Source: Sphingomonadales bacterium (GTDB lineage: Bacteria; Pseudomonadota; Alphaproteobacteria; Sphingomonadales; Sphingomonadaceae). From it: DNA of 64,000 bases. Positions 26,569-36,670 of the stretch are shown one piece after another; position 1 is the first letter of the stretch, and each line of letters begins with the position of its first letter. The stretch is from positions 1 to 64,000 of the forward strand of contig JAIXYT010000004.1 of the NCBI GenBank assembly GCA_027490095.1, given 5' to 3'. Position numbers and translations under genes: made by a program. The notes below the pieces were generated by a model. That model saw nothing but the letters and a program-made list of their open reading frames with translations. It did no database searches and was not told the DNA's origin.

Positions 26569-27524
26569 TGGAAAACCGGCACAACCATGTCCTGGTGGGC
26601 GCCGTCACCTTCGTGCTGGTGCTCGCGCTGTTCGGCTTCGTGCTGTGGCTCGCCCGCTTTTCGCGCGAGGACAAGGCCGAATATGACATCTTCTTCGCCC
26701 AGTCGGTTTCGGGCCTTGCCGTCGGCTCCAACGTCTCCTTCTCGGGCGTGCCGGTTGGCCAGGTGCAGCGCATCGCGCTGATGCCGGAAACGCCGCAGTT
26801 CATCCGCGTTCGCGTCGCGCTGCAGCCGGACACGCCGATCCTGGAGGGCACCACCGCCAGCCTGAATTCGGTGGGCTTCACCGGCGTGACCGAGGTGCAG
26901 CTGTCGGGCAGCATGCGCGGCCAGGCGCCGCTCACCGAGCCGGGTCCCTATGGCGTGCCGGTAATTCCGGCCACCTCCGGCGGCTTCGGCCAGATCCTGG
27001 AAAGCGCACCGGAAGTCATCGAACGCGCCTCAACCCTGCTTGCGCGGCTGAACGAGATCTTCAACGACGAGAACCGCGCCCGCTTTGCGAGCCTGATCGA
27101 CAATCTGGACAAGGTGTCGGGCGAGGTGGCGCAGGAGGGCCCCGCCATCCGGGCGGCAGTGCGCGAGGCCGAGCAGACACTGAAGGCAGCCACCCGCGCC
27201 GCCGACAGCCTGGCGAAGACGAGCGAGGCTGCCAACACCATCCTCACCGAGGACGGCCGGCCGATGATCGCCGAACTGAAGCGGGCCATCGTGACGGCCG
27301 AGGCAACCCTTCAGCGCGTCGACCGGCTTGCAAAGGCAGCCGAGCCGGGCGTCAACAGCCTGTCCACCCAGACGGTGCCGCAGGTGAACCAGCTGGTCGC
27401 CGATCTGCGCGATGTCAGCCAGCAGATGGGCGCGCTCGCCGCCAAGCTGGACGAGGATCCGCTGGGCGCCGTCACCGGCGGACGCCCGCTTCCCGATTAC
27501 GAGCCGGAGGCGGAGCCGAGATGA
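26568..27524 (+). CDS. MlaD/MCE-family substrate-binding protein
   Basis: MENRHNHVLVGAVTFVLVLALFGFVLWLARFS...GLAVGSNVSFSGVPVGQVQRIAL; single N-terminal TM and MCE domain. Confidence 0.93.
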   Translation: MENRHNHVLVGAVTFVLVLALFGFVLWLARFSREDKAEYDIFFAQSVSGLAVGSNVSFSGVPVGQVQRIALMPETPQFIRVRVALQPDTPILEGTTASLNSVGFTGVTEVQLSGSMRGQAPLTEPGPYGVPVIPATSGGFGQILESAPEVIERASTLLARLNEIFNDENRARFASLIDNLDKVSGEVAQEGPAIRAAVREAEQTLKAATRAADSLAKTSEAANTILTEDGRPMIAELKRAIVTAEATLQRVDRLAKAAEPGVNSLSTQTVPQVNQLVADLRDVSQQMGALAAKLDEDPLGAVTGGRPLPDYEPEAEPR

Positions 27525-27546
27525 CCGACACGGAGGCCCAGCCGAA

Positions 27547-28143
27547 ATGACCCGCACCTCCCTCCTGCTGCTGCCGCTGCTGCTGGGCGCCTGCAGCCCG
27601 ATCGTCCAGATCGGTGGCAATACACCCCGCCCGAATGCCGTCTACACCCTGTCGGCTGCACCGCCCACGGCCGTGCCGGCCGGCACGGCGCCGATCGACA
27701 TGGCGCGGGCCGTCACGGTCGACACGCCATCGATACCCGGCGCGCTGCAGACGCTCAGGATGCCGGTCAGCGTGTCGGACACGACGATCCAGTATGTGAA
27801 GGGCGCGCAATGGTCCGAACAGCCCAACCGGCTGTTCCAGCGGCTGCTGGCCGACACGCTCGTGCATGCGGGCATCGCGGTCGTGGACCAGCGCTCATCG
27901 GGCCAGACCGGCGGGCGGCGGCTGACAGGGCAGCTGATGGCTTTCGGGCTGGATGTGCGCGACGGCCGGCAGGTGAAGGTTCGCTTCGACGCGACGCTTG
28001 CGGGTCCCGATGGCGTGCGACAGCGGCGGTTCGAGCGCGAGGCGCCCGTTGCGAGCGCGGATGGGGCGGACGTGGCGCTGGCGCTGAACGGGGCGGCGAA
28101 CCTGGTCGCGGTGGATGTGGCGGCCTGGGTGAAGGGCGCCTGA
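27547..28143 (+). CDS. ABC-type transport auxiliary lipoprotein (PqiC-like)
   Basis: Lipobox LLLLPLLLGACSPIVQ; last gene in the Mla-type operon. Confidence 0.85.
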   Translation: MTRTSLLLLPLLLGACSPIVQIGGNTPRPNAVYTLSAAPPTAVPAGTAPIDMARAVTVDTPSIPGALQTLRMPVSVSDTTIQYVKGAQWSEQPNRLFQRLLADTLVHAGIAVVDQRSSGQTGGRRLTGQLMAFGLDVRDGRQVKVRFDATLAGPDGVRQRRFEREAPVASADGADVALALNGAANLVAVDVAAWVKGA

Positions 28144-28189
28144 CGGACGGGACCGCTAGGCCGGCTACGTCAACGGCTGCAGCAGACAG

Positions 28190-28218
28190 TTGACCCTGCT
28201 GCCCCGAGACGGTATCGC
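28190..28218 (+). promoter_or_regulatory. Putative sigma70-type promoter for tRNA-Met
   Basis: TTGACC-N17-TATCGC, about 19 bp upstream of the mature tRNA 5' end. Confidence 0.45.
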
Positions 28219-28236
28219 GCGCGCTCTTTCAAGGCT

Positions 28237-28313
28237 GGCGGGGTAGCTCAGCTGGTTAGAGCACAGGATTCATAACCCTGAGGCCGCGGGTTCAAGTCCC
28301 GCCCCCGCCACCA
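28237..28313 (+). tRNA. tRNA-Met (anticodon CAT, elongator type), CCA encoded
   Basis: GGCGGGG TA GCTC AGCTGGTTA GAGC A CAGGA TTCATAA CCCTG AGGCC GCGGG TTCAAGT CCCGC CCCCGCC A CCA; acceptor, D and T stems pair fully. Confidence 0.96.
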
Positions 28314-28396
28314 TGCTGCTCGACAGCAGCTCCAGGACAATCCAGCCTGCATTCCCGGCTTTGCCGCAGCCGTGGGCGCGCGCTATGGCGTTCGCC

Positions 28397-29380
28397 ATGC
28401 ACAGGTTCCTCGCGTCCGCAATCGTCCTCCTCGCCACCCCGTCGACCGCGTCGGCGGCAGACTGGGCCATCGCCATCCATGGCGGCGCCGGAGTCATCGA
28501 GCGCGCCGACATCAGCGCCGCCGACGATGCGGCCATCCGCGCCGATCTCGCAAAGGCCCTGGACGCCGGCACTGCCATCCTGAAGGCTGGCGGCAGCTCG
28601 ACCGACGCGGTCGTCGCCGCCGTCGCAGCGCTGGAGGCCTCGCCCTGGTTCAATGCGGGTGTCGGCGCGGTCTTCACGTCGGCCGGCACCATTGAGCTTG
28701 ATGCCGCAATGATGGAGGGTGAAGGCCGCCGGGCGGGCGCCGTGACGGGCGTGAAATCCACCCTCAGCCCCATCGCGCTCGCCCGCACGCTGATGGACAA
28801 GGGGCCGCATGTGTTCCTCGCCGGCCCCGCAGCCGACGAATATGCCCGCGAGGTCGGCCTCTCCCAGGTGCCCAACAGCCATTTCATGACCGAGCGGCGC
28901 CGGAAGCAGCTGAACGACCTCAGGATGCGCAACCAGGGCGCTTCGCTCGAACGCCCCGAGGTGCGGATGGGCACTGTGGGCGCTGTCGCGCGCGACGTGA
29001 AAGGCACGGTCGCGGCCGGAACATCCACCGGTGGCCTCACGGGCAAGTCCCCCGGCCGGGTCGGCGACGCCCCGCTGGTCGGCGCCGGCACGCTGGCCGA
29101 CAACCGCTGCGGCGCGATCTCGGCGACCGGCTCGGGCGAGATCTTCATCCGCACGCGCGTCGCCTCGCAGATCTGCGATGCGGCCCGCTTCGGCAAGGTG
29201 CCGCTGCAGAAGGCCGCCGATACAACGCTTGCCGAGGTGCTGGCGCTGGGTGGCGATGGCGGGGTCATCGTGCTCGGCCCCTCGGGCGACGGGCTGTTCA
29301 GCTTCAACTCGGCCGGCATGTACCGCGGCCGCGCAAGCGCGAAGGGCCCGCGCGAGATCAAGGTCTATGGCGACGAATGA
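28397..29380 (+). CDS. Isoaspartyl peptidase / type III L-asparaginase (Ntn hydrolase)
   Basis: MHRFLASAIVLLATPSTASA signal peptide; AIHGGAGVIE, GTVGAVARDVKGTVAAGTSTGG autoprocessing site. Confidence 0.92.
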   Translation: MHRFLASAIVLLATPSTASAADWAIAIHGGAGVIERADISAADDAAIRADLAKALDAGTAILKAGGSSTDAVVAAVAALEASPWFNAGVGAVFTSAGTIELDAAMMEGEGRRAGAVTGVKSTLSPIALARTLMDKGPHVFLAGPAADEYAREVGLSQVPNSHFMTERRRKQLNDLRMRNQGASLERPEVRMGTVGAVARDVKGTVAAGTSTGGLTGKSPGRVGDAPLVGAGTLADNRCGAISATGSGEIFIRTRVASQICDAARFGKVPLQKAADTTLAEVLALGGDGGVIVLGPSGDGLFSFNSAGMYRGRASAKGPREIKVYGDE

Positions 29381-30585
29381 GCGACCATAGCGACGTCCTG
29401 ATCATCGGGGCAGGCCAGGCAGGCGCCCAGGCCGCCATCTCGCTGAGGCAGGAGGGCTTTGCCGGCAGCATCCGCATGGTGGGCGAGGAACCCGACCTGC
29501 CCTACGAGCGCCCGCCGCTGTCGAAGGACTATCTCGCCGGCGAGCGCACGGCTGACCGCCTGCTGCTGCGCCCGCCCGCCTTTTGGGCCGAGCGCGGGGT
29601 CGAGATCCTGACGGGCGTGCGCATCACCCGCGTCGACGGCAATGTGGCGCAGGCGGAAGACGGTCGCAGCTTCGGCTTCGACATCCTGATCTGGGCGGCC
29701 GGGGGCCACGCGCGGCGCCTCGCCTGCCCGGGTGCCGGGCTCGGCGGCGTCCATGTGATCCGGACGCGGCAAGACGACGACGACCTGCGCGCGGACCTCA
29801 GGACTGCTTACAGGATCGTCATCGTCGGCGGCGGCTATGTCGGGCTGGAGGCGGCAGCCGTGCTCAGCAAGGCGGGCAAGGATGTGACCGTCGTCGAGGC
29901 GCAGGGCCGCCTTCTCGCGCGGGTCGCGGGGCCGGAGGTCTCGGACTTCTACAGGGCCGCGCACGAAGCCCATGGCGTACGCGTCCTGCTCGATGCGCAG
30001 GTAGAGGCGCTGGAGGGCGACGCACGTGTCGCCGCGGTACGGCTGGCAGACGGCAGCATCCTGCCCACCGACCTGGTGATCGCCGGCATCGGCCTGATCC
30101 CCTCGGTCGCCCCGCTCGGGCTCGATGCGGTGGAGGTGGATGGGCATTGCCGCACCACGCTGCCCCACGTCTATGCCATCGGCGACTGCGCGGCGCATGT
30201 GAACCGCTATGCCGGGGGCGCGCGCATACGGCTGGAATCCGTGCAGAATGCCGTCGACATGGCAAAGGCCGCCGCAGCCCACATCGTCCATGGCGATGCG
30301 GCGAAGCCCTATGACGCCTGCCCCTGGTTCTGGTCGAACCAGTATGACCTCAAGCTGCAGACGGTCGGCCTGTCGGTCGGGCATGATTCGCGCGTGGTCC
30401 GGGGCGATCCCACCAGCGGCAATTGGTCCCTCGTCTATCTGAGGGCTGGCGCAGTAATCGCGCTCGACTGCATCAACGCGCCGAGGGACTATGTGCAGGG
30501 CAAGGCGCTGGTGGAGCGCGGCGCAAGGGTTTCGCCCGAGCTCCTGGCCGATGCACAGGTTCCGCTGAAATCACTGGAAGGATGA
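29377..30585 (+). CDS. FAD-dependent oxidoreductase (ferredoxin/putidaredoxin reductase family)
   Basis: VLIIGAGQAGAQAAISLRQEGFAGSIRMVGEEPDLPYERPPLSKDYL...IVIVGGGYVGLEAAAVL...YAIGDCAAH. Confidence 0.92.
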   Translation: MSDHSDVLIIGAGQAGAQAAISLRQEGFAGSIRMVGEEPDLPYERPPLSKDYLAGERTADRLLLRPPAFWAERGVEILTGVRITRVDGNVAQAEDGRSFGFDILIWAAGGHARRLACPGAGLGGVHVIRTRQDDDDLRADLRTAYRIVIVGGGYVGLEAAAVLSKAGKDVTVVEAQGRLLARVAGPEVSDFYRAAHEAHGVRVLLDAQVEALEGDARVAAVRLADGSILPTDLVIAGIGLIPSVAPLGLDAVEVDGHCRTTLPHVYAIGDCAAHVNRYAGGARIRLESVQNAVDMAKAAAAHIVHGDAAKPYDACPWFWSNQYDLKLQTVGLSVGHDSRVVRGDPTSGNWSLVYLRAGAVIALDCINAPRDYVQGKALVERGARVSPELLADAQVPLKSLEG

Positions 30586-30590
30586 CACCC

Positions 30591-31559
30591 ATGCACCCGA
30601 TCACCGCCAGGCTCCGCGCCCGCATGCAGCTGCCGCTGATCGGCTCGCCGCTGTTCATCATCTCCAACCCGGACCTGGTGATCGCCCAGTGCAAGGCGGG
30701 CGTGATCGGCAGCTTCCCCAGCCTGAACGCGCGGCCGCTTCCCCAGCTGGAAGAGTGGCTGCAGCGCCTGAACACCGAGCTTGGGCCGGATGACGCGCCC
30801 TATGCGGTGAACCTGATCGTCCACAAGTCGACCGACCGGCTGATGGCCGACCTGGAGCTGGTGGTGAAGTACAAGGTGCCGGTCGTCATCACCTCGCTGG
30901 GTGCGCGGGAGGACGTGAACGCCGCGGTCCACAGCTATGGCGGCGTGGTGCTGCACGACGTCATCAACAACCGCTTCGCGAAGAAGGCGATCGAGAAGGG
31001 CGCCGATGGCATCATCGCGGTCGCGGCCGGCGCCGGGGGCCATGCGGGCACGCTGTCTCCCTTCGCGCTGGTGTCGGAAATCCGCGAATGGTTCGATGGG
31101 CCGCTGGCACTTTCGGGCGCGATGGGCACGGGCGCAAACATCCTGGGCGCCGAGGCCATGGGCGCGGACTTCGGCTACATGGGCTCGGCCTTCATCGCCA
31201 CCACCGAAGCGCGCGCCGACGAACGCTACAAGCAGGCGATCGTCGAAGGCCAGGCCTCGGACATCGTCTATTCCGACCTCTTCACCGGTGTGTCGGGCAA
31301 CTATCTGAGGCCCTCGATCGTGGCGGCGGGCCTTGATCCCGACAATCTGCCCAAGGGCGACTATTCGACCATGAACTTCGGCTCGGGCGGCAACACCGAA
31401 GCCAAGGCCTGGCGCGACATCTGGGGCTCGGGCCAGGGCATCGGCGCAGTGAAGGCCGTGCTGCCGGCCGCCGAGCTGATCGCCCGCCTGAAGCGCGAAT
31501 ATGCGGCCGCGCGGGCACGGCTGCTGGGCGAGAATGCGGCGGCACTTGCTGCGGAGTAG
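30591..31559 (+). CDS. Nitronate monooxygenase family protein
   Basis: MHPITARLRARMQLPLIGSPLFIISNPDLVIAQCKAGVIGSFPSLNAR...GADGIIAVAAGAGGHAGTLSPFALVSEIREWF; NMO/2-nitropropane dioxygenase motifs. Confidence 0.9.
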   Translation: MHPITARLRARMQLPLIGSPLFIISNPDLVIAQCKAGVIGSFPSLNARPLPQLEEWLQRLNTELGPDDAPYAVNLIVHKSTDRLMADLELVVKYKVPVVITSLGAREDVNAAVHSYGGVVLHDVINNRFAKKAIEKGADGIIAVAAGAGGHAGTLSPFALVSEIREWFDGPLALSGAMGTGANILGAEAMGADFGYMGSAFIATTEARADERYKQAIVEGQASDIVYSDLFTGVSGNYLRPSIVAAGLDPDNLPKGDYSTMNFGSGGNTEAKAWRDIWGSGQGIGAVKAVLPAAELIARLKREYAAARARLLGENAAALAAE

Positions 31560-32007
31560 ATTGCGCCGTCTTTTCGCTTCGCCCTTCTGGGCATACGTTC
31601 TGTTCGCAGCGTTCGTCGCGTCTGCGATCATCGTGTCCACCGAAGTCCTGGCACGCTCCAGGGTCGAGCTTCTGGAGCCATCCGCTGCGTTCAGGCAAAC
31701 GATGGCAGACATCCGGGACTTTCCGGCGGCGTTTGGCCTTCTGGTCCTGCCGTTCCTGATCCTGGGCTACGGGTGCAGCCTGCACCACAATCTGACGTCC
31801 CGTCCGATTGCAATCGCCATTGCCGTGATGACGGCTGGCGGCCTTGCATGGCTGTACCTCGAGCTTTTCGAAGACTCACTCCGGGCTTTGCAGGATGGGG
31901 CTTGGACAGCTGCTGCGCTCGCGGCCGGGTTCCGCATGATCTATGGGGTTGGCGTGGCGGGCGTCTATGTCGTGCTCGCACATCTGCTTCGAGCCCGTGC
32001 CAGATGA
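31534..32007 (+). CDS. Hypothetical small membrane protein
   Basis: Four hydrophobic stretches (FWAYVLFAAFVASAIIV, AFGLLVLPFLILGYGC, IAIAIAVMTAGGLAWLY, MIYGVGVAGVYVVLAHLL); overlaps the upstream stop by 26 nt. Start uncertain (ATG 31534 or TTG 31561). Confidence 0.55.
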   Translation: MRRHLLRSRLRRLFASPFWAYVLFAAFVASAIIVSTEVLARSRVELLEPSAAFRQTMADIRDFPAAFGLLVLPFLILGYGCSLHHNLTSRPIAIAIAVMTAGGLAWLYLELFEDSLRALQDGAWTAAALAAGFRMIYGVGVAGVYVVLAHLLRARAR

Positions 32008-32008
32008 T

Positions 32009-32362
32009 CTACAGGATCAAGGCAGCAACAAGCCGTTCCTCGGCGACCAGCACGTTGAACGTGCGCGCGGCGGCAGCGCTGTCCATCGGCTCGATGCGCA
32101 CGCCACGCGCCCGCAGCGCTTCGGTGAAGGGCCGCGGAGGCCGCCTGAGCATCGGGCCGCTTCCAAGCAGCAGCAGGTCTGCGCCGTCGAGGTCGGGCAC
32201 CGCTTCCCGCGTCAGCGTCTCCAACTGGAGCCCGGCCAGGCTCTCCGCTCGCTCGGCCGTGATCAGCAGCGCCGGGCGGTAAAGCCGCCCATCCACCACC
32301 CAGCCGTCGGCCGCCCGCCCCTCGATCCGGGCGCGGCCGGCCGCAAAGCGCAGCCCGCTCAA
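32009..32362 (-). CDS. Mth938-like domain-containing protein (DUF498)
   Basis: C-terminal part of track ORF 32009..32851; LSGLRFAAGRARIEGRAADGWVVDGRLYRPALLITAE...DLLLLGSGPMLRRPPRPFTEALRARGVRIEPMDSAAAARTFNVLVAEERLVAALIL; TTG start overlapping the secF TGA; classical secDF-Mth938 order. Confidence 0.8.
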   Translation of the reverse strand: MSGLRFAAGRARIEGRAADGWVVDGRLYRPALLITAERAESLAGLQLETLTREAVPDLDGADLLLLGSGPMLRRPPRPFTEALRARGVRIEPMDSAAAARTFNVLVAEERLVAALIL

Positions 32363-33336
32363 ACCTGGCCGCGCTCGGCTGCCAGCTTCGCCTTCAGCTT
32401 TGCGTCGGGATCGTTCGCGTCCGACGGCACGAAGCTCTGCGGGCTGACGCCAAGCCACATCAGGATCGGCGCGCCGATGAAGATCGACGAATAGGTGCCG
32501 ATCACGATCCCCAGCAGCATCGCCACCGAGAAGCCGAACAGCACCGAGCCGCCAAGCACCACCAGCGTGCCCAGCGCAATCATCATCGAGATGGAGGTCA
32601 CGATGGTGCGCGACAGCGTCTCGTTGATCGAGAGGTTCAGCACCTCCTCGATCCCCATCTTGCGGTATTTGCGGAGATTCTCCCGGATCCGGTCGTAGAC
32701 GACGATGGTGTCGTTCAGCGAATAGCCGATGATCGTCAGGATGGCGGCCACGATGTTGAGGTCGAACTCCAGCTGGGTCAGCGCGAAGAAGCCGAGCGTC
32801 AGCGCCACGTCGTGGATGAGCGCGAACAGCGCTCCAACCCCGAACTGCCATTCGAAGCGGAACCAGATGTAGATGGAGATGCCGAGCATCGCGAGCGCCA
32901 TGGCAAGTGCGCCATCCCGGATCAGTTCGTTCGACACCTTGCCGGATACCGTTTCCACCCGCCTGAACTGGGCATCCGGGTTGTCGGCCTTGATCTTTGC
33001 CTGGACCGCGGACACCACCTTCTGCACGGCCGCATCGTCGCCGGGGGGCAGCGGCAGGCGGATGGAAACCGTCCGCGGGTCGCCGAAGGTCTGCAGGTTG
33101 CCCGCGCCTGCGCCGGCGCTGTTCACGGTCGTGCGCAGATCATCGAGCTGGGCGGGCTTTTCGAAGCGCACTTCCATCATCAGGCCGCCGGCAAAATCGA
33201 CGCCGAAGTTGAGCCCGCGGATGGCGACGAGCGCGATGGAGCCGACGATCAGAAGGATCGACAGCCCCATCGCGATGTTCCGCCACTTCAGGAACGGGAT
33301 GTTGGTGTTGTCGGGAATCAGTTTCAGCAGCCGCAT
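32359..33336 (-). CDS. secF: Protein translocase subunit SecF
   Basis: GLNFGVDFAGGLMMEVRFEKPAQ...FALTQLEFDLNIVAAILTIIGYSLNDTIVVYDRIRENLRKYRKM. Confidence 0.97.
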   Translation of the reverse strand: MRLLKLIPDNTNIPFLKWRNIAMGLSILLIVGSIALVAIRGLNFGVDFAGGLMMEVRFEKPAQLDDLRTTVNSAGAGAGNLQTFGDPRTVSIRLPLPPGDDAAVQKVVSAVQAKIKADNPDAQFRRVETVSGKVSNELIRDGALAMALAMLGISIYIWFRFEWQFGVGALFALIHDVALTLGFFALTQLEFDLNIVAAILTIIGYSLNDTIVVYDRIRENLRKYRKMGIEEVLNLSINETLSRTIVTSISMMIALGTLVVLGGSVLFGFSVAMLLGIVIGTYSSIFIGAPILMWLGVSPQSFVPSDANDPDAKLKAKLAAERGQV

Positions 33337-33348
33337 GGGGCGTGGTCC

Positions 33349-34944
<1,596 letters not shown>

Positions 34945-34952
34945 CTAGGGTC

Positions 34953-35303
34953 TCAGGCCTTCGCGTCGTTGGCGGCCGCCGGCGCGCCGCGCGGCGTCAC
35001 GGAGGCCAGCGTCGATTTCAGCGCGCGCACCTTCACGTTCGGCGCCAGCTCGATCTCGACCTCGCCGTCGGTCACCTTGGTCACCTTGCCGATCAGGCCG
35101 CCGCCGGTCACCACCTCGTCGCCCTTCTTGGCGGCATCGACCATTGCGCGGTGCTGTTTCAGCTTCTGCTGCTGCGGGCGGATGATCAGGAACCAGAAGA
35201 TCACGAACAGCAGCAGCAGCGGCACGATCTGCACAAGGATGGCCGAAGCGCCTCCAGGTGCCGCACCGGCAGCAGCCTGAGCATAGGCAGGGGTCGAAAA
35301 CAT
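34953..35303 (-). CDS. yajC: Preprotein translocase subunit YajC
   Basis: ILVQIVPLLLLFVIFWFLIIRPQQQKLKQHRAMVDAAKKGDEVVTGGGLIGKVTKV. Confidence 0.96.
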   Translation of the reverse strand: MFSTPAYAQAAAGAAPGGASAILVQIVPLLLLFVIFWFLIIRPQQQKLKQHRAMVDAAKKGDEVVTGGGLIGKVTKVTDGEVEIELAPNVKVRALKSTLASVTPRGAPAAANDAKA

Positions 35304-35398
35304 GCAGCAATCCCTCGAGTGGGGTGGGTATCGAAGCGCCGCGCTTACACGCCGCCCCCGTGTTTTTCAAATGGGAGGACATCGGCTAGGCACAAGCC

Positions 35399-36196
35399 AT
35401 GCCGGAAGACATCCCCACAGCCCTGTTGCGCATCGCCCACAGTCTGGACCGCCTTGCAGGCTCCGCCCCGCCCGAGGCCGACCCGGCAGCGGGCATGGCC
35501 TTCCGCTGGGACGGTGCAGCGCTGCACGCGGTCGACAGCCCGTCCGTGCTGCCGACCAGCCGCTTCGCGGGCGTCGATCAGCAGATGGAGGCGCTTTCCC
35601 GCAACATCGGCGCGCTGGCGAACGGTTCGCCCGCGCACGACATGCTGTTGTGGGGCGCACGCGGGATGGGCAAGTCCGCCCTCGTCCGCGCGGTCGCGGC
35701 CGAACGACAGGTCGCGCTGGTGCAGGCCGCCGGCGATGCGCTCGCCTCGCTGCCGGGGCTCTTCGCGCGCCTTGCTGCCGTGCCACGCCCGTTCCTGCTG
35801 TTCGTCGACGATCTTGCCTTCGCGGGCGCCGACCCGCAGGTCCGCACCCTGCGCTCGCTGCTGGACGGCGGGATTGCCGAACGCCCGGCCAACATCCGCC
35901 TTGCCGTCACCTCGAACCATCGGCATCTGGTGGAGCGCGAGGCGGCCGACAGCCGGCACGCCCGCGATGCCGCCGACGACCAGCTCGCCCTTGTCGACCG
36001 CTTCGGCCTTGTCCTCGGCTTCCACGCGCCCGACCAGCACACCTACCTCGAAATGGTCCGCCGCCACCTCGATGCCGAGGGGCTTCCGCTGGACGAGACG
36101 GACGCCATTGCCTTCGCGCTCTCCCGCGGAGGCCGTTCGGGCCGCACCGCCTGGCACTACCGCACCGAGCTGCTGACGCGCCGGGCCGCCACTTGA
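35399..36196 (+). CDS. ATP-binding protein (DUF815-type AAA ATPase)
   Basis: HDMLLWGARGMGKSALVRAVAAERQ Walker A; PFLLFVDDLAFAGADPQVRTLRSLLDGGIAERPANIRLAVTSNHRHLV; ARGMGKSALV layout. Confidence 0.85.
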   Translation: MPEDIPTALLRIAHSLDRLAGSAPPEADPAAGMAFRWDGAALHAVDSPSVLPTSRFAGVDQQMEALSRNIGALANGSPAHDMLLWGARGMGKSALVRAVAAERQVALVQAAGDALASLPGLFARLAAVPRPFLLFVDDLAFAGADPQVRTLRSLLDGGIAERPANIRLAVTSNHRHLVEREAADSRHARDAADDQLALVDRFGLVLGFHAPDQHTYLEMVRRHLDAEGLPLDETDAIAFALSRGGRSGRTAWHYRTELLTRRAAT

Positions 36197-36206
36197 TGCT
36201 TGCTTC

Positions 36207-36221
36207 TGCGAATAGTTCGCA
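36207..36221. promoter_or_regulatory. Palindromic operator-like site 1 (Fur-box-like)
   Basis: TGCGAA-TAG-TTCGCA, perfect 6-bp arms, upstream of ORF 36259. Confidence 0.45.
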
Positions 36222-36225
36222 ATAG

Positions 36226-36250
36226 CTTCCTGCGACTCGTTCGCAGGAAG
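36226..36250. promoter_or_regulatory. Palindromic operator-like site 2 / hairpin in the 5' region
   Basis: CTTCCTGCGA-CTCGT-TCGCAGGAAG, perfect 10-bp arms; its core TGCGACTCGTTCGCA matches site 1 at 13/15 positions, centres 24 bp apart. Confidence 0.5.
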
Positions 36251-36258
36251 GATTCTCC

Positions 36259-36663
36259 ATGCACAGCGCCCTCACCGTCCTGAGCTTCACCCCGCCCCCG
36301 GTCGCGGCCCTGGCCGAGGAGGCGCGGATCCAGCTGAAGGCCGCCCGGATGTGGGTGATGCTGGCGCGGCACCACCGCAACCCCAAGCCCGTTCTCGCCA
36401 GCCTTCTCGGTGGAACGACGGCCGCCTTCTGCACGCTGATGGAGGCGCTGGTGACGGCCTGGCCCGAGGCCTTCACGGCCTATCCGCCCTGCGCCTGCGC
36501 CGTCTCGCCCGACGAGGCGACGCTTCTGGACCTGCTGACACAGGCCAGCGAGGGGCAGAGGGACGAAGCCGACGCGCTGCTGAAGGACATGCTGCCGCCC
36601 TCCGACCGGCAGCGGCTGTGGGCGGCCGCCATCCGGGCGACGCCCTTAGGGCACGGCTTCTAG
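36259..36663 (+). CDS. Hypothetical protein (possibly DUF6628-like)
   Basis: 134 aa complete ORF, MHSALTVLSFTPPPVAALAEEARIQLKAARMWVMLARHHRNPKPVLASLLGG...; own intergenic region with tandem palindromes. Confidence 0.65.
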   Translation: MHSALTVLSFTPPPVAALAEEARIQLKAARMWVMLARHHRNPKPVLASLLGGTTAAFCTLMEALVTAWPEAFTAYPPCACAVSPDEATLLDLLTQASEGQRDEADALLKDMLPPSDRQRLWAAAIRATPLGHGF

Positions 36664-36670
36664 CGAGCGC

